Shown piece by piece: positions 1 to 13,700 of a stretch of DNA of 64,000 nt. Position numbers and translations under genes: made by a program. A model generated the notes under the pieces. That model had not been told where the DNA came from and searched no databases. It saw only the letters and a program-made list of their open reading frames with translations. The stretch comes from Monocercomonoides exilis (Eukaryota > Preaxostyla > Oxymonadida > Polymastigidae), in NCBI GenBank assembly GCA_001643675.2, contig LSRY02000011.1, positions 186,001 to 250,000 of the forward strand. The letters run 5' to 3'. Position 1 is the stretch's first letter, and each line of letters starts with the position of its first letter.

Positions 1-3000
1 AATCTGAATGGTTGTCTTTCAATAAGTTAATTTGAAGAGAAAGGAAGGCTGCAATAAAAGTGAATGAATGAGAAGCGGCAGCGTGTATAAAAGGAAGAGT
101 GATTGTTCCATGACTGTAGCTATCTTCAAATGCAGATGTGACTGTTGGTTGAGCAGAGAATGAGGTTGAAACATATGATGAAGACAAAATAAGCGAAGGA
201 ACAAGATAGCATGGCCAAGACAAAGATGGATTCTCAATAGCTCTGTTGAATTCAGAATCTTTTCTTGTTTTTGCAACTGTCTGTTGTGTTCGTATAAGAA
301 TTAATTTGCTCTGTTCATTGACTGAATTGTCCATTGTTTCAGATGGCAAAGCGCCACAAGCGTCACATATCGTTGAATCTTTTAGAATGGAATCTTCATT
401 GGAATTAGTTCGCAAATCAGTCTCAGATTGAGAAGCATCAACATCAATCACATCTTCAAATTCAAAATCGCTAGAAATCTTAAGCAGTGAATCCTTGTGA
501 ATTTTATTATTCTCTTCATTTCTCCTCTTCTTCTCCACAGAATCCTGAATCTCATTCCAAGTTAAGTAAGGTCCACATGGTGGTGCTTCATAACGATGCC
601 CCACATTTCCAGTGATTGAGTCCTGAAATCGTGCAGATGACGAAACAAACGTTCGGGGAAACGGAGAAATAGAAGAAGAGCATAACGAAATGATTGAAAG
701 AAGTCGTTGAATATCATCATGTGAAGTAATAACTGGAAATTGAGTATCGAAAGAGTAAACAGGATATTCATAGCTGTCTTTTTCATTGCTTAGTAATGAT
801 GATTTCAAGGGCATTTTGCAATTCGATGACTCTTCATCTGTATTCGCTTGCTCATTTGCTTCGTTAGTTTCATTGCTTGTATCAAATTTCTTACTCTGAA
901 CATTCTTTAGAGGTTTTTTATTTTTTGCCAATTGCTTATCATTCCCTATCTTCGTTTGTCTTCTTGAAATTGGCCTTTTGCTTTCTCTTTCTTTCTCATC
1001 ATATTCCATTTCGCATTGCTTCTTCCATTCGCAGCAGCATGGAAGGTGTAAAGATGCTGTTTTCTGTTTGAATGAATACAACCCACTTTCAACAAAGTAA
1101 TCTTGATTCAACGATTCAGATGTTTTTGTCTCTGATTCATCAATCTCTTCTTCATAGTCGCTCAGCGCATTATTGCAATCACTCAATTCGCTCGCATCTG
1201 CTTCCGTGCCCTCTCCATATCCTCCACTTCTACCTGCTCTAAAGCATCCATCGCCTTCTGTTGGCTTTTCCTTTACCATCCGCTTCCTCCACACACGAGA
1301 CAGTGCACGCTTCTTCCCATCCTTCATTTCAGTTGTGGCTGGAAGCTGAATTCCTGACTGCGCAACATACTCTGATGACAGTGCAGAAAGATACTCGTCG
1401 CCCAAAAGAGCTCTGGTGAACGATGATGAAACAGCCCGGGCAGCTTTGCAGATGCGCAAGGGAGTCGACGAAAGGGCAGTGAAAAACAAGAGGGGATCAA
1501 TCAGCGTTCGAGACAGCATTGGAAGAAAAGGAAATGGGCTACGATGAGAAAAGCTGTGCATAAGAGAGGTTGAAAGAGCTAAAAGAGGAGGAGGAAGTGG
1601 AGGCAACCGGAGAACATCTGTTATTTGGTTTAAACTTGCTTGTGACGAAATTTCATTGGAGGTTGGTAAAGAATCAGAGGACAAATGCGAAGGAAAATGA
1701 GTCGATGAAGCAGAGGTGAGCTTGGGAAATGCTCCAAAAGGCAGGAAAGCAGGTGGCATCAGGCGATATGCTTCTTTTGACTCTATCTTTGATTGATTCT
1801 CAGATATCGGATCAATCGATGCACCAGACAAATTTGTGGAAGATGAGGCAGAGCTTGAAGAAGCTGATGATCCATTTTGATTTTCCAGCATCTGAAGCTG
1901 TAATCTCTGTTTGTTCAAAGAATAATGATGCAAATATAGATCGTACTGGTATTGAACATCAGATGGCACACGAAGAGGAGTTGATGGAAGTGGAAGAGCA
2001 CGAGGAATGAAGGGGAAGATAAGCAACATCAGAGTTGACGACTTCGAAGGCACCAAAGCGCAAAGAGGACACCTCACCATTTCAGTAAGAATTGAGAAAC
2101 GTTCAGATGAAGATGCCTCTGATGAATGAAGAGTGGATAAGCAAGCAGAAGAATTCGAGGAATATGAATGAGAAGAAAGGGATGAAGACGAAGCACTTTC
2201 CAATGCAAAAAGAGGCAAAGGAATTGAACAGACAGATTTGTGAAGAGATTGAACACGCTTGGCAAACGATGTTGGAGTGTAGAGAAGTTTATGATGAGGG
2301 CAACAAAATTGAGAATCTTCGCAAAATATTTGTAGAGCGTTCCAAACTGCATTCCACAATTTCTTTGACATTGGTGTTCGTAATTCTTTCGTTTCATGCG
2401 TTTCATTTTCATGATCACCTTCTTTTTCTTCCTTTGAATCTTCACTCCGTTTGATCTCATCTAATTTAAATAGAATGACATGAGCCAAATGGAATCCAGA
2501 ATCGCTCACATCTCCGCTTCCAAACAATGTCAGATTAACTAACATCGCACCAATCGAATTTGACAAATCAAAATAGTTTGTGGTTGATGAGTCATCGCTG
2601 CAATCATTATCGGCTGAAGATGCTGAAGATGCAAAGCTTCCTGTTGATCCGTTGCATTCGTCACTCAACTTGCAGAATAAGTCGAGCTTGACAAAAAGGA
2701 TATCGGAAATAGCTTTGATCACATTTGATAGTGTCTCCTCCCATTGCTTATATTGTGTGTCTGCGTCTGTGTTTTGCAGAAGTGTTTGAGTGAAAGCACG
2801 TGCAGGAGAAGGAGGCAATTGAGTCGTCAAAGAAGAGACGAGAATCTTTGACAGCGGAGTCGAAGTGGATGATTGTTCAACTGAGGCACCGGCAGATCCA
2901 ACATAATCATTACCTTTCTCAGTTCTGTATGTGAGTGCATCAACAGCCTCCACAGCATCAAACACAATCTCAAACAGAATAATACGAGTGAGTCTAATCA

Positions 3001-6000
3001 GCTTCTCCACAAGGCCATATGCAAAAATAGCGCAATTTCCATCACCTTTTGGTTGAGAAGTTAGGAAAGTGGAGATGGTCAGAAGAGCCGATGTTCTATG
3101 CTCGATTCTTGGAGAGATAAGAAGTTGCAAAAAGGAATGAAAAGCATAATGAGCCACAACTGTGTATGTGCAACTGTTTAGCGAAGAACGCATTTGAGAA
3201 GGGAAAATTGAACCTTCACAATCAGAATTAGACAGAGCAAAAGAGTTCGAAGATAAAGATGATGAAGATGATGAAGATGAAGTTAAGCTCAACTGTTCTT
3301 CTCCACATTTTCTTTCTTCATTGCAATTGCATCCAATTTCAATGTTGTTCTCTTCCTTCATTTTCCGAACGAGAGAGTCTGCAACCATCCAAAGCATATC
3401 AATCGCAGCGAGAGTCAAAGACAACGAAAATCCACCCACAACAAAAGCAGAAAGCGCATTGAACAGTTTGAGCATCAGTATCGAAGAGAACGAATTGCTT
3501 AGTCCAAATGAGGATGATGAAGAGGATTGTGTTGGCTGCTCTTCGCACGAATCACTCACATCTGATGAAGAAGAGACTGCATTTTCTGTTGTCAATGGAA
3601 GCGAGTGGACAATTGAATGCAGAACATTAAGTGCTTTCCAAAGAACTAAATTTGACGGAGCCACTGGACTTTGTGAAAGCAGAGGATGTGCGCCTGATTC
3701 AGTTGTGAGGAATCTTCCATCTGTGGTTGGAGATGCCAAAGGAGATCTAAGCAAATTGGAAGGATTGGATGATTGTGCAGATGATGTTGAAGCAGCTTCA
3801 AGAGACTTAAACGTAAGTATTGATGAAGAGTATTTACCGCAATCTGGTGACAAAGGAATTTGATGTGATTCGTAATTCTGTGAAGGCAAATTCACATCTG
3901 AATCCTGCCTCAAAAGTGTTGGAGAAGCATAAGAAGAAGTTGGTGTAGATACTTCAAATGAGACCATTGATGAATTTGCACCAGAAGCCGACGATGATGT
4001 CGACGGTGAATACGCAGTTGCTGCAGCATCTTGAGCATCAAAGCAGCCATTCGAAAATGGATTGCAATCACAAATTTGTGCAATAGACGAAAGATCATTT
4101 TTCATATTGGGAAAATTATTGCAGATTTTGTGTGCCTCCTCAAACATTCCCAAACCCCATCCGCTGCTCTCTCCAAGCTGCTGCATCTGTTTGAAAGATT
4201 TACTATGATCTTTGATGTATCTGGAAATTTGATCTAAAAATCTTCCTTTTTCATTAATTTGCTCCTCTTGCACTTTTTTGTCTTCTTTTTCTTTTTCTTT
4301 TTCTTCTGATCCATCTGATTCATTGCATGGCATTTCATAAGATGAATCTCTGATTGGATCAGAGAACTCCACAACAGCAGGCATCTGCTTCACTTGTGTG
4401 ACATCAGCAACACTCGCAATAATCACACTGATTTCTTCTTCATTCAGCAATCCACCCCACACGTCAATAATGTGATGCAGCTGAACGCACACTGCTTCTC
4501 GCACATCGTCATGCGGATTGTGTTTCAATTGCATGTGGAGAAAAGATAGCAATGTTAGAATATGCGAATGAGTTGCTGTTGCTGCTTTAAATGATTTATT
4601 GCTGGTAAACCTATTCATTGATTCATTTTCTTCACTTTTGATCTCTTCCTCAACTTCTTTTAATTGTTGTTCATCTTCATTCATTGATTCCTGATTCTCA
4701 ACTGCAAAAATCAAATGCGATGACAATAGCATTCCAATCGCCTCTATTGATAGAAGGCGAATAAGAGAAAGAGAAGAAAGAGAAAGGCATCTCAGGAAAG
4801 ACAAAAGAGGTGCTTCGAAAAGACTGAAGCGGAAAATGTTGAATCTCACCACGTCCAACAAACGGCACAAAGGAAGTGTGAAAAAGGGAGCCACGTGTGA
4901 ATGGCTGGAGACAATACGTGAGATAAACAAAGAAAACTTGTGAGAATTCTCCATTTCATTTTGCTCCTCTGAATTTTGTGTATCATTCATTGCATTTTCT
5001 TCTTCTTCAATCAAACTCTTTTCATGTGCAGTTTCATCTGCCTCTTTCTTTGAGGCATCATCCTTTTTATCCAATTTATCAAGAACATCAATATGGTTGA
5101 ACTCTTCCTGATATGTTGTGAGAAGCATTACTCTACCTGTCTCTGGGTTAATTGCAGCATTAAGAGGAATATTCGCTTTTGGAGTTGATTTCATCAAGGC
5201 AGCATCAAAATGAAGATCGATTAGATCATTTTTCCTCGAAAAATCTTGTGAAGAATCAGAAAAAGAACTTTTACGAGCATTGAAATAACTGTCATCTCGT
5301 TTTTCATTAATGTTATGGCTGAAGTGTCTATGACGATGGCGATGAGAAGAGCGATGACTGGTGATGCGATCATCAGCAGAATCCCTTCTGTCAACAGAAA
5401 ATGAAGAAGAAACAGGAAGAAGTGGAGCAAAATCGATTGATGGAAGCTGCGGAGGAGAAGACAAAACATCCACTGAAGCACCTGCTGACTTCATTGCTTC
5501 AGACACAAAAGGCGTCCTGTAAATTGTTGGCTGCTCATATTGCGAAGAAAACGGATTTGCAAACAGAGATTGTGATTGATCTTGAGATTGTGATTGAGCA
5601 GGTGTATTTAGCAAGTATTCCCCGTTTCCTGTCTGATTTGTGTTTGCTTTAGAGTTATTGTTACTAGTTCCTTTATTGTTGAGAATGAATGCTTCAGCAG
5701 TTGAATCTCTGCTGTTTGTTCTTGAATGAGCCATTGTTTCGTTCTTGTCTGTTAGCAAGCTTCCATATGACGGTAAAGATCCATTCCTATTGCTCTCATC
5801 CATTTCATTTGAATCGACATCTCCTTTTTGATTCAAGCTCGTTAAATTGCTTTGACTGTCGTTGATTGTTTCGAATCCGTCAACGTTGCTATCTTCACTT
5901 GTACTTTCATCTTCCTCCGCTTCTTCTCCCTCTTCCTCATCTTCGCGGTGCTCTTCCACTTTCTCTTCTGCTTCCATCTTTTCCATCTCTCTCATCAGAT

Positions 6001-9000
6001 CTGCCACATCTTCTTCGCCTTCCATCGACAAGTCATCGTGGTACATGTCACACACATTATGCATGTCAAATGCATAAGAATGCTGCGAATCCTCAGAAAC
6101 TGGATCATCTTCATAAAAATCGCTGTCTCTTGAGCTTTCTTCATCGTAGTCATCTTCCCTTTCTTCAGAGCAGCTGCTTCCTTCTGAATAAGAATACGAA
6201 GATTCTGTTTCTGTGAAACTGGATTCGTTGCTTCTGCCTTCTTCATCCGAAAAGCTAACAGACGAAACAACAGAGGCAGTTGGCGAATAGTAAGAAGCAT
6301 CTGTTCTGTAGTTGTTATCTTCTGATTCATCAAAACTATCACAAAATGACGCTGATGCAGTCATAGTGGAAGAATATTGCTGAAGTGGTGATTGCATGAC
6401 AGAAGAGGATGGTTGCTCATCAGAAGTCTGGATGCCTTCTTTTTTCGATTGAGGAGAACTCAGGTCATTAAATGCAAATGTTGAGAGCGGAGAAGAAGCT
6501 GTACGTAAATGCTGTGGAATCGTCTGCTTTTGATATAGACGTTTTGGTAAATCCAATTCCAGAAGAGGCGAAGAGGAAGAAGAGCGAACATTCGCAGATT
6601 GCACATTTGTGTGATACAATTTCTGCAGAAGATGCGGCGAAGTTGCTGTTTCAGCCTCTTCTGTTGATGAAGAAGAAGATGACGATGAGAATAAATCTGC
6701 AGAAGACGAATAACACGAAGAAGGCGAGTTGGCTTCAGTTGCCAATGGAATGCTCTCTTTCCTCGTTTCATCGCTCTGGCTCATCGCTTGATCTGAGTTT
6801 GTTTGGCACAAACTCTGCAGCTCTTCAGATTCATTCGTCATTCTTCGATTTCCTTTGCTTTTGACTCTGTTTTTGTGCTTTTCATGTTCTCTTCTTTTGC
6901 GCATTGTGTGTCTCGACGCAATTCGATGCAAATTGGGCTTTGTGGAGTGTCTTTGGAGAGCAATAGCATATCCAGCTGCCTCTTCTTCCCCTGAAAAACT
7001 GGCATCTTGCATCAAAAATGGATCAATTTCTGAGAATTGCCTCGCTTTCTTCAGAAGCACCGAGCGAGTTTGCATCGATCGGCTGCTCAGCCACCAAGGA
7101 CGAACAGCTGCCTTTCCAAAAATTGAGGCTGAAGTGAACTTTTCATCTGTTTCATTTGAGTCAACTTTGTGGGAAGAGAAATGCGAAGAAAGAGGAGCCG
7201 AACTTGGAAGAGGATATTCTTGATTTGAAAGTGAAGCATTCTGATTGTGAATCATTGTCATTGTATTGCTTGCTATTTTTCTGATTCTTCCTTTCGTCTT
7301 CTGCTCTCCCTCCATCTCTGATCCTCTTCTTTTTTGCGTCTTCTTCTTTCTCCCTCCAACAATCCTAACATTTAAGCGATTCTCCACAAACACACAGTTC
7401 TTTGCAACTTCTCTGTTTCCTAAGCAAAATGGGCATTTGTCAACATTGTGGATGCTGCGAGAGAAGTAAGGCTTGTGATATGTTATCTTGTCTTGTTTTC
7501 TGATCTCTTCCCGCGGACGAAACGGAGAATAAAGCGAGGGGTACAAAAGAGGTCTGTCAACTGAGCCAACATCAGTCAGGCCAATCAACAAAGCCTTGTT
7601 GTTCACTCTTTTTTCTCCTTCCTGTGAATTCTGCTTTGGCATTTCTTCATTTCCAGCTGATGGCATTTGCACACTGCTTGAACAAGAAGAAGAGGTGATT
7701 GTGTTTGAATTCACAGCAGACAGCTTCTGAGTGAGAGAATGCTGCAAGTGATACTTCGGCCATCGCTGATACACTTTGTGCCAAGTCATCATGCATTTGT
7801 TGCTCTGTTTCGCATACTCTTGTTTTTCCTCATTGATCGAATTTCTCTTTTCCGCTCTCATTTTGTATCTGTCAGCGGAAGGGGAATTGTTGAACACGTC
7901 GTAATGATTAGCCTCTCCCCTCCCTTCGTCTTCGCACTCATAACTCCAGCTGAGCTCTTCCATCATCATCTGCATCAGCACCTCTGCCACACGCAACGCC
8001 TCAGACTCCTTCAAAAAGGCTGTATTGGCAAAGAACTTGTCTGTCAGCTTGAAGACAAGATCAGCTGTGTCTGTTGAAGACTTTGAGAGAGATGAATAGT
8101 AATTGGTGCGGATGGCAGAGAAGGAAGGAGAAGAAGAGAAAGATGCTGCTGATGATGATTGTATGTTAAGAGAAAGAGCATAAGATCTGTTTAGAGCAAT
8201 AACTACACAAGCAATGCTGTGCCATCTGTCCTTCAAGAAAGGAGCATCGATCAGAGTGGAGTGGAGAAGAGAGAGAGAGAAATAGGAGAGCCTGTCATCC
8301 CAAATGCTTCTGTTCAGAGGAAGAGACAGAAGAGGATGAGGAAGAAGAGATTGGAGGGATGTTGTTGTTGTAGCTGTTTGTTGATCAGTGGATGAAGGTG
8401 TTGATGGAGTGGGTGGACGAGATGGGCGGATGGAAGGAGAGTTGACAAACTGAACAGAAGATGAAGATGAAGAGGATGAGGAGGAGGAAGTAGATGATGA
8501 AGATGTTGTTGATGATGATAGAGAAGAAGGTGTTGATGAAGTAACCAAAGAAGGAAGCAACAAAAGAGAAGGTGTTTTGTGCAGAGTGAGTGTTGATATG
8601 GCAGTTGCAGAGACATTTTTCAGAGAGGACGAAGGATCATTTGAAGAAGCAGACACTTTTGGAGAAGGAAGAGCTGCTGAAACATCATCAACACTTCGGC
8701 CACTCGCAATGCTGTTGCTTCTGATGACTCCTCTTTCAATTTCCTCTTCGCTTTCTTCGCTTTCTTCTTCGGCAGATGAATTAAGTGGCAAAGGAATGGA
8801 AAGCGAGGCAAGTGATGTTGTTGATGATGTGTTATTATCTTTGGATTCATCTTCTTTTTGAATCTTCTCTTTCTCCTTTTCTTTTTCCTTTTCTTTCTCT
8901 TTCTCTTTCTCTTTCTCTTTCTCTTTCTCTTTCTCTTTCTCTTTCTCTTTCTCTTTCTCTTTCTCTTTCTTGCTCTGTTTCTCTTCCTTCTCTTTTGCTT

Positions 9001-10685
9001 TCTCTTTTTCCTTCTCCTTCTTTTTATCTCCTTCATTTCCTGTCTCACTATTCTTCCTTCCACTCCCTTCCTTTTCTCCTTCTCCTTCTCCTTCTCCTCC
9101 TCCTCCTCCTCCTCTTTCCTTCAGCATATCCCTCACAATCTGCATCGTCACCCCCATCAACCCATTCACTGCCTCCTCCTTCACCCTCTCCTGCTGCAGA
9201 ATAGTTGCCAGGTGAATCAGCCTTCTGAAGGCGATGGCTGAATAATGCGACAGCTGCTGAGGAAAGCGAAGGCCCCTCTCGTTTGGCACACACAGCACAG
9301 GCAGCACCCTCTTGTTCAGCTGAGTGCGGCCAACAGGAGTGAGGGGGATGAGCGGCATCTTCTCAAAGAACACGGATGGAGAGGGAGAAGTATACGAAGA
9401 GGAGGAAGAGGAAGAGGAAGAAGAAGAAGAAGAAGATAACATCATTTGTGTGTTTCGTGAGGGTGTTGGAGTGCTGTTTTCGAAGCGGATAACACGTGAA
9501 AGAGCACCATGTTGAGAAGCAGCAGTCGAAAGAGAATAAGAAGGAAGAAAAGGAGAAGTCGAAGAAGAAGAAGAGGAAGAAGGTGATGAAGAAGAGGAAG
9601 AAAGAGAAGGAGATGTTATTTTTGGAAGGATTGCATTATGATGAGGAGAAGTAGCAGAAGCAAATGTTGTTGTTCTGCCGACTTTTGCAAAAGGAAGAGT
9701 GGATGTGCTGAAGACACGAGTGGGAGTGGCAAAGAAGTCAACAGAAGACGAAGAAGAAGAAGAAGAAGATGATGATGATGATGATGATGATGATGAAGGA
9801 GAAGATGATGGATTTAATATCAATGTTGAGGAATATGAATCATTCGCACCTGAACTTCTGTGTGAAACAAGAGGAGTTGCTATGATTGTTGAAGAGGAAG
9901 AGGAAGAAGAAAGAAAAGAAGAAGAAGAGGAGGAAGAAGAAGAAGAAGGTGATTGAGTATCCAAAGGCACAAAATAAGAAGAATTTCCTGAAGATTCCAT
10001 CATCTGCAGTGTGTCTGCATTTCCCTCTGAATTTGCTGCTCGCAAAGAAGACGCGAATTCTGAGCGTTTCAAAGAGCGACTGGGAAGAAAACCTTTTTGT
10101 TTGGGAACATCTGAAGAAGAAGAAGAAGATGATGATGATGAAGAGGAATAAGATAAAGAAGATGAAGGAGAAGGAGAGGAGGAGGAAGAAGAAGAAATAG
10201 AAAGTCTTCGTGATGGGAGTGTTTGTGCTGATGAGAAGAGAGATGAATTTGATTGAGTGAAAGGAGAAGAAGAGGAAGAAGAAGAATTTGTGTTTGAGAA
10301 GAGATCAGAATCAGAAGAAAGAATGTTTTGATCAGAGGAGGAAGAGGAGGAAGAAGAAGAAGATAAAGAAGAAGAATGAGTTGTTGATGAAATCTTTCCA
10401 TTTGATTGTTTTGATGAGCTTCTCACTTCGAAAGAGCTGCCAGATGATAAAGAAGGAGAGAAAGAAGGAGCAAAAACAGATGAAGAAGAGGAAGATGATA
10501 AAGATGGATTAGATGAAGAAGAAGAAGAAGTGAAAGTTGAAGAAGAAAGTTTATGTGACACAGGAGATGTGGCTGTAGACTTTCTGCGGGTGAATGAAAG
10601 AGAGGAAAGAGTGCGACTGGGAGTGAGGGTGAACGAAGAAGAGGAAGAGGAAGAAGAGGAAGAAGAGGAAGAAGAAGAAGAAGAA

Positions 10686-10718
<33 letters not shown>

Positions 10719-13700
10719 ATTGTTGAATGATTATTCAATTTTTCAGGTAATTTAGTGACGAAATAAGGGAAAGGAAGGGTTTTAGCAGAGTAAGCAAAGA
10801 GAAGAAGAGTGGAAATGATTTGGTTGGAAGAAAGACGAAGCAAAGAAGAGGCAACAGAAAGAAGAAGAGAAGGAGGAAGAGGAAGGAAAGAGAAGGAGAA
10901 ATAAGAAGAGGAAAGAGAAGAAGCAGCTGGGGAGAAAGAAGAGGAGACTGTATAAACAGAGCTTGAGGAAGATGAAGAAGCCAAAGAAGAGCCAAGAGAA
11001 TGCTGAAGAGAAGAAAGAATGGCGTTTTGGGGGATGCGAGGGGAATTCATAGGAAGCTTGTCTAATTTCATGTGTTTGATGCTGATGGTGTCTTTTTGGT
11101 TGGATTTGTGTGTGTTTGAGGAAGAAGAGAGGAAAGACAGCTTTTTGCTGCGAATTGTGGGGAGAGGGCTGGGTGGTTGCGTAACTGATTCATTGGATGA
11201 AGAAGAAGAAGAAGAAGAAGAATTTGATAGAGGCAGAATATCATTCTTTTTGGCATGTGCCACTTCTCCCCATATTTTGGAGAGCTCTTCAGGTGTTGCC
11301 TCACAATACTCTGTGTTTCTGCTGATAAGCTCATTCTTCTGCTTCTTCAGCCAACGAAGACGAGAGAAGGGGATGTTGATGAGAAGACAGGAGGAAGAGT
11401 AGGAGGAAGAAGGAAGAGGAAGAGGAGAAGAGAAAGAAGATGGTGATGATATTGCCAACGGAGAATCTTGTGTTTGCGTTCTTTTGCGAAGAGGAGAATG
11501 AAAAGGAGAAGAAAGCATTCGAGTTGGAGAGATAAGAACACGAAAAGAAGAGAAAGGAGAGGAAGAAGGAGAAGGAGGAGGAGGAGGAGGAGGAGGAGGA
11601 GGAGGAGAAGAAGAAGAAGAAGAAGAAGAAGAAGAAGAAGAAGAAGATGATGATGATGATGATGATGATGATGAAAGAAGAGATGTATTTGGACGAAAAG
11701 GAGAAGATTTTGGTGAAGGCAAACGAGAATTCTGTTGATAAGAAGAAGAGGAGGAGGAAGAAGCATTCGTTTTGACAGGAGAAGGAGAATAAGAAGATAA
11801 TCTGACTACAAATGAGGAAGAGTTGAGAGGAGAAGAAGGGGCAATGAATGGAGTTATGTTGTGAATCGTCTTCGAAGGTGATATCAACATCGTCTTTTTT
11901 GGCGAAAGAGAAGAAATCGTTTCGTTCTGCTTTCGAAGAAAGAGGAAAGGAGATGTTTGATTCAGATGCGATATAACAGGCTTTGCTGATTGTGGTGAAT
12001 GGAAAGATGAACTTTCATTGGATTTTGCAGAAGTTGATTGTTCTGTTGATGTTCTTTGTGGAGTTGCAATGTTTTCTGTTTGTTTCTTTTGCTCTTCTTT
12101 TTTCATGTCTTTCTCTTCATATGTGTTTGATGTAATTTCAGATGATTCACTTTCAGATGAGACAATACTCAACTTGGATGCCTTTGGAGTAGAAGAATCT
12201 TCATTTTTATTTTTGCTCTCTTTATTTCCTCCTTCTTCTTCTTCTTTCTCTTTCTCTTCTTCTTTCTCTTCCTCCTCTTCCATTCTTTCTCTCTCTGCCT
12301 CCCTCACAATCTCCTCCATCAGCATCAATGCCACTCTCCTCTTTTCTCTTCCTATCCCTCTTCGAGTGATTTGTGAGAGGGAACAGAGAAGAATAGCTGG
12401 GACAGCCAGAGCAACAGAAAGCGTGGCTGAGAGAAGAGAGAGGGTGGAATTGATTGGAATATCAGATGCATTCTGAGAGAGAGAGAAGGAAGAGGAAGAA
12501 GAAGAGGAGGAGGAAGATGATGATGATAAAGGAAGAGAAGGAGAAGAGAGCATAAATACAGAGGATGAGGTGTATGGTGAATGATGAGAAGAAGAAGAAG
12601 ATGATGATGATGAATCAGAAGTTGAAGCAAGCAGCTGATCGTTGATGATGTTCCAAACAGCATCCACGTTGATGATATGCAATGAAAGATCTTCCAATTG
12701 TATTTCTGGCAATGACGATGAATAAGAGGAAGAGAAAGAAGAAGAAGAAGAAGAAGAAAGTGTGTCATTCAATTGTTTGTTGTCGAATGATGTTTCAGAC
12801 GATGCAAGTTTTGAGTGCTGAATGATTGCTGTTTTGTTTGAGTTGCCTTCTTCTTTGTTGTTATTTGTCTGTTTCATTCTCTTTCCTTTCTCTTTTTCTT
12901 CTTCTTCTTCTGTCTGTTGTGTCAGAGGATGAGGAATTAACAATGTTCCTTGGTGATCTTTATACCGATCACAAGCAATATCATCTTTCTTAACATCTTC
13001 TTTATTCTTTCTTTCATACAAGTATATTTTCTTTTCTCCTTCCTTCTTCTCCTCTTCCTTCTTCTCCTCTTCCTTCTTCTCCTCTTCCTCTCCTCTCTCA
13101 GAATATCTCTGGAAGTGAATGTGTTCGTGGTAGCTGTCGTTGTGTGTCTTCTGCTCTGTTGTGTTTGATGGCTCAGCCAAAGGAGACAGAAGAAGAGCAA
13201 GAAAAGTGGCACACTCAACTTCATTGATATCTGGAAAGAGGGAAGAGAATGTCAGAGAAGGAGAAGGAGAAGGGGAGAACGGAGAAAAGGGGGAAGGAGA
13301 GGGGGAGGATGAAGGAGAAGATGAAGGAGAATGAGAGGAAGACTTGAAAGAAGAAGGGAAAGAAGAGACATTTTGTGAGTATTTGACTTGGTTTGTATTC
13401 TGATTGCTGTGAAGAGGCTGTTTGTTAAGCAGAGAAGAAGAGAAAGAGGCAAAAGAAGGAATGATTTGTGTGTTGTTGAGAAAGGGAAGAGGAGAAGAAG
13501 AAGTTGACAGCTGCTGAAGAAGATGTGAGGCAACAGAGAGAAGTTCAGAGAAGACAGAAGGCGAAAGCGTGTTGGACGACTTCTGAGAAAGAAGAGAAGA
13601 GAAGGAATGAGGTTTCATTGGATGAGAAGATTGATAAGATTGAGAAGGTTGATAAGGCTTTTGTTCGTTTTGTTCAAAAGGAGAAGAGGAAGAAGAAGAA

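Noticed and set aside
8620-9241. Long Arg-Lys, Phe-Leu and Ser-Leu frames
   Set aside because: They are alternative readings of the TTTCTC repeat; the giant gene frame reads Lys-Glu there.
11347-11766. Poly-Leu/His frame that could look like a membrane protein
   Set aside because: It is a shadow frame of purine repeats within the giant gene.
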